From Candidatus Aminicenantes bacterium UBA6072 (GTDB lineage Bacteria; Acidobacteriota; Aminicenantia; UBA2199), in contig DIXU01000017.1 of assembly GCA_002436105.1 (NCBI GenBank), positions 1 to 64,000 of the forward strand: a stretch of 64,000 bases of DNA, written 5' to 3'. The notes below the pieces were generated by a model. It did no database searches. It was not told the origin of the DNA and worked only from the letters and a program-made list of their open reading frames with translations. This document shows positions 1-7,523 of this stretch, one piece after another. Position numbers and translations under genes: made by a program. Each line of letters begins with the position of its first letter. Position 1 is the first letter of the stretch.

Positions 1-222
1 ATTTCCTTGTCAGGGATGCAGCTATGGGCCCCATATTTAAAATTCCAGAATAAAAGCACTTTTATCGCTTTTTCTGAGATATTGTCAAATGTTGTGTACG
101 ATGGATGATGTTTGTCATGCATCGTACACAACATTTGACAATATCTCAGAAAAAGCGATAAAAGTGCTTTTATTCTGGAATTTTAAATATGGGGCCCATA
201 GCTGCATCCCTGACAAGGAAAT
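1..222. repeat. 103-bp perfect inverted repeat (hairpin) at window edge
   Basis: Bases 1-103 are the exact reverse complement of 120-222 (paired positions sum to 223), leaving a 16-base loop at 104-119 in which a few further pairs form. The arm begins exactly at base 1, so the palindrome may continue outside the window. It is AT-rich compared with the genes, contains no recognisable gene and is too long for a terminator. It could be a mobile-element end, a fold-back assembly or amplification artefact at a contig end, or a true cruciform. Confidence 0.95.
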
Positions 223-249
223 ATTAATGCACTGAATTTCTCTTTTCTT

Positions 250-400
250 CACAACCACTAACACTATCACTAACACTTTCCCTTGGGAATTTGGTGCTTG
301 GAATTTGGGATTAAAGTCTTCCGATTCCCTCTTCTCTTGCCGTCAACCGTCAACCGTCAACCGATTGCTTTCATGTCTTGCTGACACTGACACTGTCACC
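250..400. repeat. Repeat island: CACTAA, TTTGGAA, CGTCAAC and TGACAC modules
   Basis: This stretch holds, in order, CACTAA/CACTAT hexamers (256-277), a period-7 run of GGAATTT-like units (286-312), a linker containing AGTCTTC and CTCTTCTCTTGC, three CGTCAAC heptamers (341-363), and TGACAC units (382-400). The same modules recur at 1.3, 43.4, 44.5, 52.6 and 60.3 kb. The last module runs into the 3' end of the PHP gene. No gene is seen between 223 and 370. Confidence 0.85.
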
Positions 401-1234
401 GGCCGCGTATTTCATCAGGGCCTCGACATCGTGGGCGTCGGACCCGCGCGTCTTTTTCAGGCGGAAGCGATCGGCCAGGGCGCGCAGGCGCTCGACCATG
501 GCGCTTTCGGCCTCCCGGTCGGGGAACGCCGGAGCGGGCTCTTTTTCCTGGTAGTAGGGATAGTCGACCTCGATTCCGGCCAGGCCGAGGGGGGCGAGCT
601 CGGCGAGCATCTCGTCCAGCCCGATGGGGGTCTCGGCGACGATGTAGCCGGGGTGGGCCAGGACCGCCTCGCCGCCGGCCTGGACGATCATGCGGATGGC
701 GTCGGCCATGGGCAGCTTGGGGACATGGATGGGGACCTGGGCGTTGACCGAAAGCCACCGGGCCGCCTCGCGGTAGTCGGGAAAAAGCCCCTCGTCGAGC
801 ATGGCGTGCACCAGGTGCGGCTTCATCAGCGAATCGCGCTGCGGCAGGATGACTTTTTTGCGGTCGACGACCTTGCGGCCGAAGTAGCGGTTGATATCCT
901 CGAGCTGGCGCAGCACCCGCTGCCGCCGCAGGCCCTGGACCAGGCGCAGGCGCTCGTTCAGCGCCTTGTCATCGATCCTGAACCCGTAGCCCAGCAGGTG
1001 CAATTCCTCATCGCGGTAATTCGTGTCCAGCTCGATGCCGGAGATGAGATCGATCCCGAGCTCCCCGGCGCGGGCGAACAGGTCGCCCCAGTGGCGGTAG
1101 GCTCCCAGGGCGTCGTGGTCGGTGAAGGAAACCTGCTTCAGGCCCGCCGCTTGCGCCGCGGCGAGCATTTCCAGGGGCGTGGCGTGCCCATCGGACACCA
1201 GCGTGTGCAAATGGAGATCGATCTTGTTGTCCAT
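371..1234 (-). CDS. PHP-domain metal-dependent phosphoesterase
   Basis: A 287-residue PHP-superfamily protein related to the TrpH/YciV-type phosphoesterases (5'-3' nucleoside bisphosphate or RNA-end hydrolases in characterised members). Metal-ligand motifs are visible: DLHLHTLVSDG near the N-terminus, FTDHD, SGIELD, LAHPGY and GSDAH near the C-terminus. ATG at 1234 is preferred over the in-frame GTG at 1249 because an extended -10 box ends 5 bases before it, so the mRNA is probably leaderless. The last residues (DSVSVSKT) are encoded by the TGACAC repeat island, an unusual repeat-derived tail. Substrate cannot be told from sequence. Confidence 0.85.
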   Translation of the reverse strand: MDNKIDLHLHTLVSDGHATPLEMLAAAQAAGLKQVSFTDHDALGAYRHWGDLFARAGELGIDLISGIELDTNYRDEELHLLGYGFRIDDKALNERLRLVQGLRRQRVLRQLEDINRYFGRKVVDRKKVILPQRDSLMKPHLVHAMLDEGLFPDYREAARWLSVNAQVPIHVPKLPMADAIRMIVQAGGEAVLAHPGYIVAETPIGLDEMLAELAPLGLAGIEVDYPYYQEKEPAPAFPDREAESAMVERLRALADRFRLKKTRGSDAHDVEALMKYAAGDSVSVSKT

Positions 1235-1239
1235 AGAGT

Positions 1240-1245
1240 ATTGTA
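1240..1245 (-). promoter_or_regulatory. Extended -10 box for the PHP gene (leaderless)
   Basis: On the minus strand TGATACAAT (extended -10) lies five bases upstream of the ATG at 1234. The -35 position has no good match. Transcription would start at or next to the start codon. Confidence 0.5.
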
Positions 1246-1293
1246 TCACAAAACCCGGCGTGAGGCGTTACGAAGAAGAGACTGACAGGACTT

Positions 1294-1541
1294 GGTTTAC
1301 GGTGGACGGTTTACGGTTTTCGGGAAGAGACGGGGCAATACGAAGACTAAAATTCCAAATCCCAAACTCCAAATAACAAACAAATTCCAAGCTCCAAATT
1401 CCAATTTCCAAAACAAAAGTCCCTTGCAATTCCTTTTTCTTCGTTTGGGTCATTTGAAAATTGGAATTTGCTGCTTGTTTGGGATTTGGTGCTTGGTGCT
1501 TGGAATTTATTTCCTCTCAACTCACGCGTTACTCGTCACGC
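1294..1541. repeat. Composite repeat element with inverted heptamer arms
   Basis: Modules in order: GGTTTAC/GGTGGAC heptamers (1294-1316), a linker GAAGAGA..GCAATACGAAGACTAAA, an array of TCCAAAT-type units (about 1350-1420), a spacer containing TCTTCGTTTGGGTCATTTG, a complementary TTGGAAT-type array (about 1457-1510), and CGCGTTAC/CGTCACG units (1521-1541). The two arrays are inverted relative to each other and could form a cruciform. The same order recurs at 60.3-60.7 kb. The last module contains the ygeX stop codon. Confidence 0.85.
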
Positions 1542-2729
1542 AAGCCCGACTACTTTCTTGAAATTCTCGGGATCGGTATCCCCCTCGGTGTTGACCAGCA
1601 GCACCCGCGAGTTGGGCCCCAACGGCAATTTCGCTCGGGCGGCGGCGAGCTTGGGCGCGCTGGACAGGGCCAGCAGGGCGGCGAGACCGGAGGAACCCGA
1701 TTCGCCGGAGACGATCCGCGGATCGTCCTTCAGCGGTTGAGCATAGCGGCGCATGGCCTGCTCCGCCCAGGAGTCGCCGACGGCCAGGAAGAAGGGAAAG
1801 GCATCGCGCAAAAAAGGCCAGGCCAGCGGCGAGGGGACGCCGCAGTTGAGGCCGGCCATGATCGATGTCTGCCGACCCCTCGTGGGCAGCGGCTCGCCCC
1901 GGCCGAAGCGCACCGATTCCAGGAAGCAATCGGAGGAGACGGGCTCGATGCATATGAGAGCCGGGCGCTTGGCGCCATAGCGCTTGCTGTAGTAGGCGGC
2001 GCCGGCGGCGGCCAGCCCCCCCACCCCGGCGGGCAGGATGACCGTGTCGACGCCGATCTTCATCGGCCCGTGCAGCAGCCCTTCCAGTTCGGCGAAGATC
2101 GAAGTGTAGCCCAGCAGGATCCAGCCGGGGATGTCGCGGTAGCCGGGGTAGGCGGTGTCGGATATCGCCTGCCAGCCGTTTTTCGCAGCCGCAGCGGCGC
2201 AGCGTTCGACGCAGAGGTCGAAAGTCCCTCTGACCAGCACCACCTCGGCCCCCTCATTGCGGATATTCTCCACCCGCGCCGCGACCGAGTCGGCGGGCAT
2301 GTAGATCACCGCCTTCTGCCCCAGCATCCTTGCCGTCCAGGCCACGGCGCGGCCGTGGTTGCCATCGGTGGCGGCGCAGAAGGTGAAGGCGCCCAGTTTT
2401 TTCAGGGCCGTCCTGTCCTGAAAGCACTCGGGAGTGAACGGTTCCGGAAAGCGTTCCTGCCAGCGCTGCTTGAGGAAACGGTACATGGCGTAGGAGGCGC
2501 CCAGCGCCTTGAAGGCCTTGATGCCGAAGCGCTGCCCCTCGTCCTTGACAAAGATCCCGGCCAGGCCCAGCCTGGCCGCCAGCGCGGGCAGCTCCAGCAG
2601 CGGCGTCGGCGCGTAGCCGGGGAGCGCCTGGTGGAAGGCGAGCATGTCGCGCTCATTCAGGAAGGCGTACTCTTCGCCCGACCACTCGGGCTTGGCCCGG
2701 CACAGTTCGTTGAAAGCGTATTCACACAT
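1536..2729 (-). CDS. ygeX: Diaminopropionate ammonia-lyase (YgeX type)
   Basis: A 397-residue fold-type II PLP enzyme. Known YgeX converts 2,3-diaminopropionate to pyruvate and ammonia and is part of the anaerobic purine/urate catabolism set of gut bacteria. The PLP lysine lies in GIKAFKALG (about residues 70-77), FCAATDGNHGRAVA is the substrate/PLP asparagine loop, and PAGVGGLAAAG is the phosphate loop. Length matches the family. ATG at 2729 overlaps the ygfK stop (ATGTGTGA) and has GGAGA 8 bases upstream, so translation is coupled. The stop codon falls inside a TCACGCG-type repeat. Confidence 0.92.
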   Translation of the reverse strand: MCEYAFNELCRAKPEWSGEEYAFLNERDMLAFHQALPGYAPTPLLELPALAARLGLAGIFVKDEGQRFGIKAFKALGASYAMYRFLKQRWQERFPEPFTPECFQDRTALKKLGAFTFCAATDGNHGRAVAWTARMLGQKAVIYMPADSVAARVENIRNEGAEVVLVRGTFDLCVERCAAAAAKNGWQAISDTAYPGYRDIPGWILLGYTSIFAELEGLLHGPMKIGVDTVILPAGVGGLAAAGAAYYSKRYGAKRPALICIEPVSSDCFLESVRFGRGEPLPTRGRQTSIMAGLNCGVPSPLAWPFLRDAFPFFLAVGDSWAEQAMRRYAQPLKDDPRIVSGESGSSGLAALLALSSAPKLAAARAKLPLGPNSRVLLVNTEGDTDPENFKKVVGLA

Positions 2730-5700
2730 CGGGATCGTCTCCATGAAGGAACGGGGGCAGGAATTCCACCAGGATGGCCATCTGGGCCAGCAATCTGCCA
2801 TCAAAGGCGGGATCGGCCTCCTGGCGCCATTCGGCGGCCAGGTAGGAAAAATCCTCGCAGCGCAGGCGCAGCAGGCAATTGCGGTTCTCGAAATCCAGCC
2901 GGTCGGGGTAGAGGCGCAGGTGCTGCAATTCGCCGGCGGCCCGGGCCAGCAGGACCCTGGGGCCGCCCGGGACCGGGGCTTTGAGGAAAAAACCGTCCGC
3001 CGCCCGTTCAAAGTCGCTGGCGCGCAGAAAAACATGGGGCTTGTCCTTGTGGGGAGCGCCGGCGGTGGGACAGAAAGTGGCGCAATTGCCGCAGCCGTTG
3101 CAGAAGTCGACGACGTGGACCAGCTGGTACTTCTGCCGCAGCTCCAGGACCCCGGCCGCCGAGAGCTCGGCCCCGCCCTTGCGGCTGGCGGCATGCAGCA
3201 CCGGCCAGCGCCCGGGACGGGTCTCGAAGGCGACCAGGGCGCGGTTTGGGCAGACGCCGACGCACAAGAGGCAGAGGTCGTCGCAATGGAGGCAGCGCTG
3301 TGCCTCCTGACGCGCCGCCCTGGCGTCCAGGCCGGGAGCAACGGCGGAGAGACCCTCCTCCAGAAAGGAATTATCCATCCTGGGTCCCGGGAACCAGGAC
3401 TCGATCTTCTCGCGCCGCGAGCGCTGCAGCGCATGTTCCAGCCAGGTCAGGCCGGAAACCGGGCCGGGCTCCGGGACGCGCAGCGTCCGGCCGCTTTCCT
3501 CCATGATGCGGTCGACGGCGCGGCTGCCGTCGGCGACGGCCCGGACCAGGGTCGAGGGGCCGCTGCGGGCGTCGCCGACGACGAACAGGCGGGGATGGCT
3601 GGTTCGGCCATCATCGCCGGCGACCTGCCACTCCGTGCCGGCCAGCAATTCCGCGTTCTTGTCCTGGCCGATGGCCACGATCACCGCGTCGCAGGTCAGC
3701 TCGAACTCGGAGCCGAAAAGCGGGACCGGGTGCGGGCGGCCGCTGGCGTCCGCCTTGCGCAGTTCCATGCGCGAGCAGAGCAGCGCCCATTCCTTGCCCT
3801 CGGAGGTCTCGATGCGCAGCGGGGCGGTCAGTTCCATGATGGCCACCCCTTCGGCGACGGCTTCGCGGATCTCCTCGGCGGCGGCGGGCATTTCCGCCAG
3901 CGTGCGCCGGTAGATCACCGTGACGCGCCCGAGGGGGCCGCACAGGCGCCTGGCCGTGCGCGCCGCGTCCATGGCGCTGTTGCCGCCGCCGATGACCACG
4001 ACCTGGCTGCCGATGTCCGGCGGCTCCCCGCGCCTGGCGGCGGCAAGAAACTCCAGGGCGTCGTGGACCCCGGCGGCGTCCTCCTCGGGAATGAGCAGGC
4101 GGCGTCCCTGCCCGGCGCCGGCGGCCAGGAAGACCAGGTGGAAAGCGTCCAGCAGCTCGGCCAGCCGCTTGCCGTCGACGGCCTGGCCGTAGTGGAAGAT
4201 CACCCCCTTTTCCTTCAGCCTGGCCACATCGTCCTCCAGGGCGGCGGCACCGAGGCGGAAACCGGGGATGACCGTGGCGGCCAGCCCGCCGGCGCGGTCG
4301 TGCGTCTCGAAGACCTCGACCCAGAAGCCGCCGCGGACCAGCTCGCGGGCGGCGGCCAGCCCGGCGGGGCCGGCGCCCACCACGGCCACGCGCGTGGCAT
4401 CGCCGAGCGAAGCCGGATCGGCAACCGGGATGCGGCCGTTTTCGACGGCGAAGCGCTTGACGCCGCGGATGTCCAGCGGCCGGTCGAAGAGGCCCCGCGT
4501 GCAGCGCCCCCGGCACTTCTGGTCGCAGGCCGCGCCCAGGATCGCGGGCAGCGGGTTGGTTTCCCAGATCACGGCCTTGGCCCGGTCGGCATCGCCCTTC
4601 CCCACCCAGTGCATGTAGCGCGGAACGTCCTGGGAAATGGCGCAGGCCTCGCGGCAGGGGGCGGCGGCGCAGTCGAACCAGGCCAGGCTGCGCCGGCCCT
4701 TGAAGGAGGGCGCCGGCAGCAGCGGCGCGCGGGCGTCATCCCCGTTCGCCAGCGCCGCTTCATGGTTTTTCAGGTTTTCCCGCAGCGCCCGGGCCGGGTC
4801 CTTCATCCGGGCACGCTTCAGCACCAGCTCGTCCAGCGATGTTGCCCGGCAGGATTTCATGGCGCGGCGGATCTCTTCCAGGTACTGGCCGAGGCGGGCA
4901 TAGCCGCCCGGGCGCAGCAGGTCGCTGCAGACGGTCAGCGGCCGCAGGCCGCAGGCCAGGAGGTCGGCGGCATGGAAGCAGTCGGCACCTCCGGAATAGG
5001 TGATGTCCAATCCGCCCTGGAAATCGTCCTGCAGGCGGCGGGCCAGGGCCACGGCCAGCGGCAGGAGCGGGCGGCCGCTCAGGTAGACCGTTTTCTCGCT
5101 GGCGGGCAGCGCGCCGTCGTTGAGGCACTCCAGGGTGTTGGTCAGCTTGACGGAGAAACGCAGGCCGTTCTTTTCGGCGCAACTCCTCAGGGAGCGGATC
5201 AGGTCCAGGGCGGCGTCGTACTGGAGGTCATGCGCGAAAGCCTGGTCGGGCACCTTCACCTTCCAGCCCAGTCCCTCGTTCAACAGCCCACGCAGGCGCT
5301 CGGCGCCCAGCAGCGTCGGGTTCAGCTTGATGGTGGCATGCAGCTTCCTCTCCTCCAGCAGGTAGAGGCCGATCTTCTCGATCTCCTCGGGCGGGCAGCC
5401 GTGCATGGTCGACAGGGTGACGTTGTCGGCGATGCAGTTGGGAATGTCCAGGTCGTGGATGCCCGGGAACAGCGGCTGCAATTCCCGGAGCAGGCGCTCC
5501 TTCTCGTCGTAGCAGCAGGATATCTTGTCCAGGAAGTTCTGCATGTTCGGCTGGCGGATGCCGGCCAAGTCATAGCCGACGCTGAAATTGAAGAGGAAGC
5601 CGGGATCGGCGGGCAGGGCGCCGCGGCGCCGGCGGCGGCGCAGGACGTGCAGCAGCACCCAGGCGGCCAGGTACTGCTGGAACGATTCGTCCAGGGTCAG

Positions 5701-6048
5701 CTCCTGGGACCACTCGCAATTGTAGCCGGCGTCAGAAACGGCGATGCAGGGCTTGCGCACCTCCAGGCGGTCGAGGGCCTGCACGGTCTTGAGCTCGATA
5801 AAACGGGCGCCGCAGAGCCATGCGGCCACGATGTTCTGCGCCAGCTGCGTCTGCGGTCCGGCCGCCACGCCCAGCGGCGTCTCGAGCTGCCGGCCGCAGC
5901 GCTCCAGGCGCCACGGGTCGGCGGCGTCGGGCTGGAAAAAAAGCTCGCGCTGGATGCCGAAGACCTGGCCGCGCTCTTCCTCGGCCAGGATCCAGGCCAG
6001 GAGGCGCCGGGCCGTCGCGGGCGCGAAACGATCGCCGCCCACCGGCAT
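2722..6048 (-). CDS. ygfK: YgfK-like FAD/Fe-S oxidoreductase (putative selenate reductase subunit)
   Basis: A 1108-residue multidomain oxidoreductase. Roughly the first 450 residues resemble dihydroorotate/dihydropyrimidine dehydrogenase (TIM barrel with PLGVAAGPQTQ and STMHGCPPEEIE). Next comes a glutamate-synthase-type cysteine region (CREACAISQDVPRYM, CDQKCRGRCTR), then FAD- and NAD-binding Rossmann motifs (VVGAGPAGLAAARE; VVIGGGNSAMDAARTA). The C-terminus carries two ferredoxin-like cysteine clusters (CLHCDDLCLLCVGVCP; CNGCGNCATFCP). E. coli YgfK is called a putative selenate reductase subunit, but its role in urate-degradation clusters points to redox steps of purine catabolism. It starts 6 bases after ygeW and overlaps ygeX. 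Confidence 0.9.
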   Translation of the reverse strand: MPVGGDRFAPATARRLLAWILAEEERGQVFGIQRELFFQPDAADPWRLERCGRQLETPLGVAAGPQTQLAQNIVAAWLCGARFIELKTVQALDRLEVRKPCIAVSDAGYNCEWSQELTLDESFQQYLAAWVLLHVLRRRRRRGALPADPGFLFNFSVGYDLAGIRQPNMQNFLDKISCCYDEKERLLRELQPLFPGIHDLDIPNCIADNVTLSTMHGCPPEEIEKIGLYLLEERKLHATIKLNPTLLGAERLRGLLNEGLGWKVKVPDQAFAHDLQYDAALDLIRSLRSCAEKNGLRFSVKLTNTLECLNDGALPASEKTVYLSGRPLLPLAVALARRLQDDFQGGLDITYSGGADCFHAADLLACGLRPLTVCSDLLRPGGYARLGQYLEEIRRAMKSCRATSLDELVLKRARMKDPARALRENLKNHEAALANGDDARAPLLPAPSFKGRRSLAWFDCAAAPCREACAISQDVPRYMHWVGKGDADRAKAVIWETNPLPAILGAACDQKCRGRCTRGLFDRPLDIRGVKRFAVENGRIPVADPASLGDATRVAVVGAGPAGLAAARELVRGGFWVEVFETHDRAGGLAATVIPGFRLGAAALEDDVARLKEKGVIFHYGQAVDGKRLAELLDAFHLVFLAAGAGQGRRLLIPEEDAAGVHDALEFLAAARRGEPPDIGSQVVVIGGGNSAMDAARTARRLCGPLGRVTVIYRRTLAEMPAAAEEIREAVAEGVAIMELTAPLRIETSEGKEWALLCSRMELRKADASGRPHPVPLFGSEFELTCDAVIVAIGQDKNAELLAGTEWQVAGDDGRTSHPRLFVVGDARSGPSTLVRAVADGSRAVDRIMEESGRTLRVPEPGPVSGLTWLEHALQRSRREKIESWFPGPRMDNSFLEEGLSAVAPGLDARAARQEAQRCLHCDDLCLLCVGVCPNRALVAFETRPGRWPVLHAASRKGGAELSAAGVLELRQKYQLVHVVDFCNGCGNCATFCPTAGAPHKDKPHVFLRASDFERAADGFFLKAPVPGGPRVLLARAAGELQHLRLYPDRLDFENRNCLLRLRCEDFSYLAAEWRQEADPAFDGRLLAQMAILVEFLPPFLHGDDPDV

Positions 6049-6054
6049 CGCGGC

Positions 6055-7077
6055 CTAGCCGCGGCCGCCCATGGTCAGGGCCATGACGGCCTTGGCCGTG
6101 TGCAGGCGATTCTCGGCCTCGTCATAGACGATGGAGATATTCTCGTCGTCGATCACCTCGTCGGTCACCTCGCGGTTGCGGTCGGCGGGCAGGGCGTGCA
6201 TCAGCTTGACGCGGCGGTCGGCCAGGTTGGCGCGGCGGCGGTCGAAGATCCAGTCCTGGTGCCGGGCCAGCCGCGACGCCATTTCCTTTTTGCACTCGCT
6301 TTCATTCCTGAGGTATTCTTCGACGCTCCAGGCGCCGAAGCCGCCCCAGTTCTTGGGAATGACCACCTGCGCACCCTTGACCGCCTCGTCCATGTCGTGG
6401 GTGAAGGTGAGGCGGCCGTTGCCGGCCTTGGCGTTCTGCCGGGCCTTGTCGACGATGGAGGCGCTGAGCGGGAAGTCGGGCGGGTGGGCGACGGTGACGT
6501 CGATGCCGTAGCGCGGGAAAAGGAGGACCTGCGTCTGCGGCACCGAGAGCGGCTTGGCGTGCGACTCGGCATAGGCCCAGGAGACGGTCACCTTGAGGCC
6601 GCGCACGTCGCGGCCGAAGTGCTCGAAGATGGTCATCATGTCGGCCAGCCCCTGGAAGGGGTGGTAGATGTCGTCCTGCAGGCTCATGACCGGGCACCTG
6701 GCGTGCCGGGCCATCTCATTGAGGTAGGCGTTGCCCGTTCCGTAGAAGCAGTTGCGCGCGGCGATGCCGTGGCCCATGCGCGAGAGGATGATCGCCGTGT
6801 CCTTGGCCGACTCGCCGTGGGAGATCTGCATCTTGTCGGCGGTCAGGTCGTGGGCGTGGCCGCCCAGCTGGGTCATGCCCGCTTCCATGGAATTGCGCGT
6901 GCGCGTCGACTGCTCGAAAAAGATCATGAACAGCGTCTTGTCCGCCAGCAGCCGGTGCGGCTCGCCCAGGGCGAAGCGCTTCTTGAGGTCGAAGGACACG
7001 TCGAAGACGGTGTCCAGGTCGTTCGTGGACCAATCGTCCTCGCTGATGAAATGACGGTTGCGGAAGATCGAATTCAT
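6055..7077 (-). CDS. ygeW: YgeW-type knotted carbamoyltransferase
   Basis: A 340-residue aspartate/ornithine carbamoyltransferase homologue of the knotted YgeW group. The carbamoyl-phosphate motif is FFEQSTRTRNSM (about residue 53). SWAYAESHAKPLSVPQ and LMHALPADRNREVTDEVID are family hallmarks. The natural substrate of YgeW is not firmly established; its genes cluster with ygeX, ygfK, hyuA and ssnA in purine/urate catabolism. It is first in the operon, with AAGGAG upstream of the ATG and a consensus-like promoter 22 bases before it. ygeY, hyuA, ssnA and xdhD partners are not in this window. Confidence 0.92.
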   Translation of the reverse strand: MNSIFRNRHFISEDDWSTNDLDTVFDVSFDLKKRFALGEPHRLLADKTLFMIFFEQSTRTRNSMEAGMTQLGGHAHDLTADKMQISHGESAKDTAIILSRMGHGIAARNCFYGTGNAYLNEMARHARCPVMSLQDDIYHPFQGLADMMTIFEHFGRDVRGLKVTVSWAYAESHAKPLSVPQTQVLLFPRYGIDVTVAHPPDFPLSASIVDKARQNAKAGNGRLTFTHDMDEAVKGAQVVIPKNWGGFGAWSVEEYLRNESECKKEMASRLARHQDWIFDRRRANLADRRVKLMHALPADRNREVTDEVIDDENISIVYDEAENRLHTAKAVMALTMGGRG

Positions 7078-7105
7078 GTTTCGCTCCTTGCCCTTGGACT
7101 CGAAA

Positions 7106-7134
7106 AATATAGCATTTCGGCGACTTCAAGTCAA
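7106..7134 (-). promoter_or_regulatory. Sigma-70-type promoter of the ygeW-ygfK-ygeX operon
   Basis: Read on the minus strand: -35 TTGACT (7134-7129), 17-base spacer, -10 TATATT (7111-7106). Predicted start near 7099, giving a leader of about 22 bases with an AAGGAG ribosome site. Confidence 0.7.
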
Positions 7135-7250
7135 AAGACCGGAAAACAACTGACAAAGAGTTTTCTAACTGCCCGAGCCTCGACATTCACGATCGCAGAA
7201 CAAAGCCTTTGCCGGCAGTCTGTTTTCTCCTGTTTCCGTTTTTCTTCTCT

Positions 7251-7278
7251 CATCACTCATCACGTATCACGCATCACT
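7251..7278. repeat. Period-7 CATCACT/TATCACG repeat
   Basis: Four heptamers of CATCACT, CATCACG, TATCACG and CATCACT sit between the divergent ygeW and TonB-receptor promoters. Confidence 0.75.
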
Positions 7279-7308
7279 CCGTCCCCTCCCCGGCCCCCTG
7301 CGCAATCG

Positions 7309-7337
7309 TTGACATCTTAATTACTTTTTGCTAGACT
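7309..7337 (+). promoter_or_regulatory. Sigma-70-type promoter of the leader/TonB receptor operon
   Basis: -35 TTGACA (7309-7314), 17-base spacer, -10 TAGACT (7332-7337). Transcription would start near 7344, which gives a 180-base leader before the TonB receptor. Confidence 0.7.
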
Positions 7338-7343
7338 CCCTCC

Positions 7344-7445
7344 CTGACTCCGAGCCGCCCGGGCTAAAGTCCCCAGGGACCATGCCCAGCGGCCGTTAGG
7401 GTATGCGCGGAAACGCTCATGCCTTCCGTCTTTGAAAAGGAGGTC
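7344..7445 (+). ncRNA. Structured 5' leader, riboswitch candidate (possibly Moco-type)
   Basis: The RNA can form a two-part helix (GCCGC with GCGGC, GGGC with GCCC) enclosing a GTCC-CCAG-GGAC hairpin. A second hairpin, GGTATG..GCG-GAAA-CGC..CATGCC, carries a GNRA tetraloop. ACTCCGAGCC lies at the 5' side and a strong ribosome site (AAAAGGAGG) immediately 3'. The combination of CTCCGAGCC, a GGGACC segment and a GGAAAC loop recalls the molybdenum-cofactor riboswitch as I remember it, and the operon's second gene has a possible molybdopterin fold. I could not run a covariance search, so the class is a guess; the structure itself is well supported. Confidence 0.5.
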
Positions 7446-7449
7446 TTTT

Positions 7450-7509
7450 ATGGGCTCTCGCATCATCCCGCCGCATCCCTGCCGGCCTCCATGGCAGCGT
7501 AAAAAATAG
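7450..7509 (+). CDS. 19-residue leader peptide ORF upstream of the TonB receptor
   Basis: An ATG preceded by AAAAGGAGG at 6-base spacing opens a 20-codon frame, MGSRIIPPHPCRPPWQRKK. It ends at TAG (7507-7509), immediately before the ribosome site (TAGGAGG) of the receptor gene. The ribosome site is one of the strongest in the window. The peptide has a Pro/Cys/Arg/Trp-rich core (HPCRPPW) of the kind that can stall ribosomes. Its position between a structured leader and the receptor suggests a regulatory upstream ORF that couples receptor translation to decoding of this stretch. It has no recognised homologue and could be spurious. Confidence 0.5.
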   Translation: MGSRIIPPHPCRPPWQRKK

Positions 7510-7523
7510 GAGGCCTGCATAAA

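Noticed and set aside
1..222. Palindrome as a transcription terminator
   Set aside because: Arms of 103 bases and no adjoining gene end or T-run at the expected place; far beyond terminator size.
2722..6048. YgfK as a proven selenate reductase
   Set aside because: The name is historical; clustering with ygeW and ygeX points to purine catabolism and no selenium-related genes are seen.
2644..7320. A 1558-codon open frame on the plus strand opposite ygfK-ygeW
   Set aside because: It mirrors two well-recognised genes on the minus strand in GC-rich DNA; its translation is low-complexity and has no domain.
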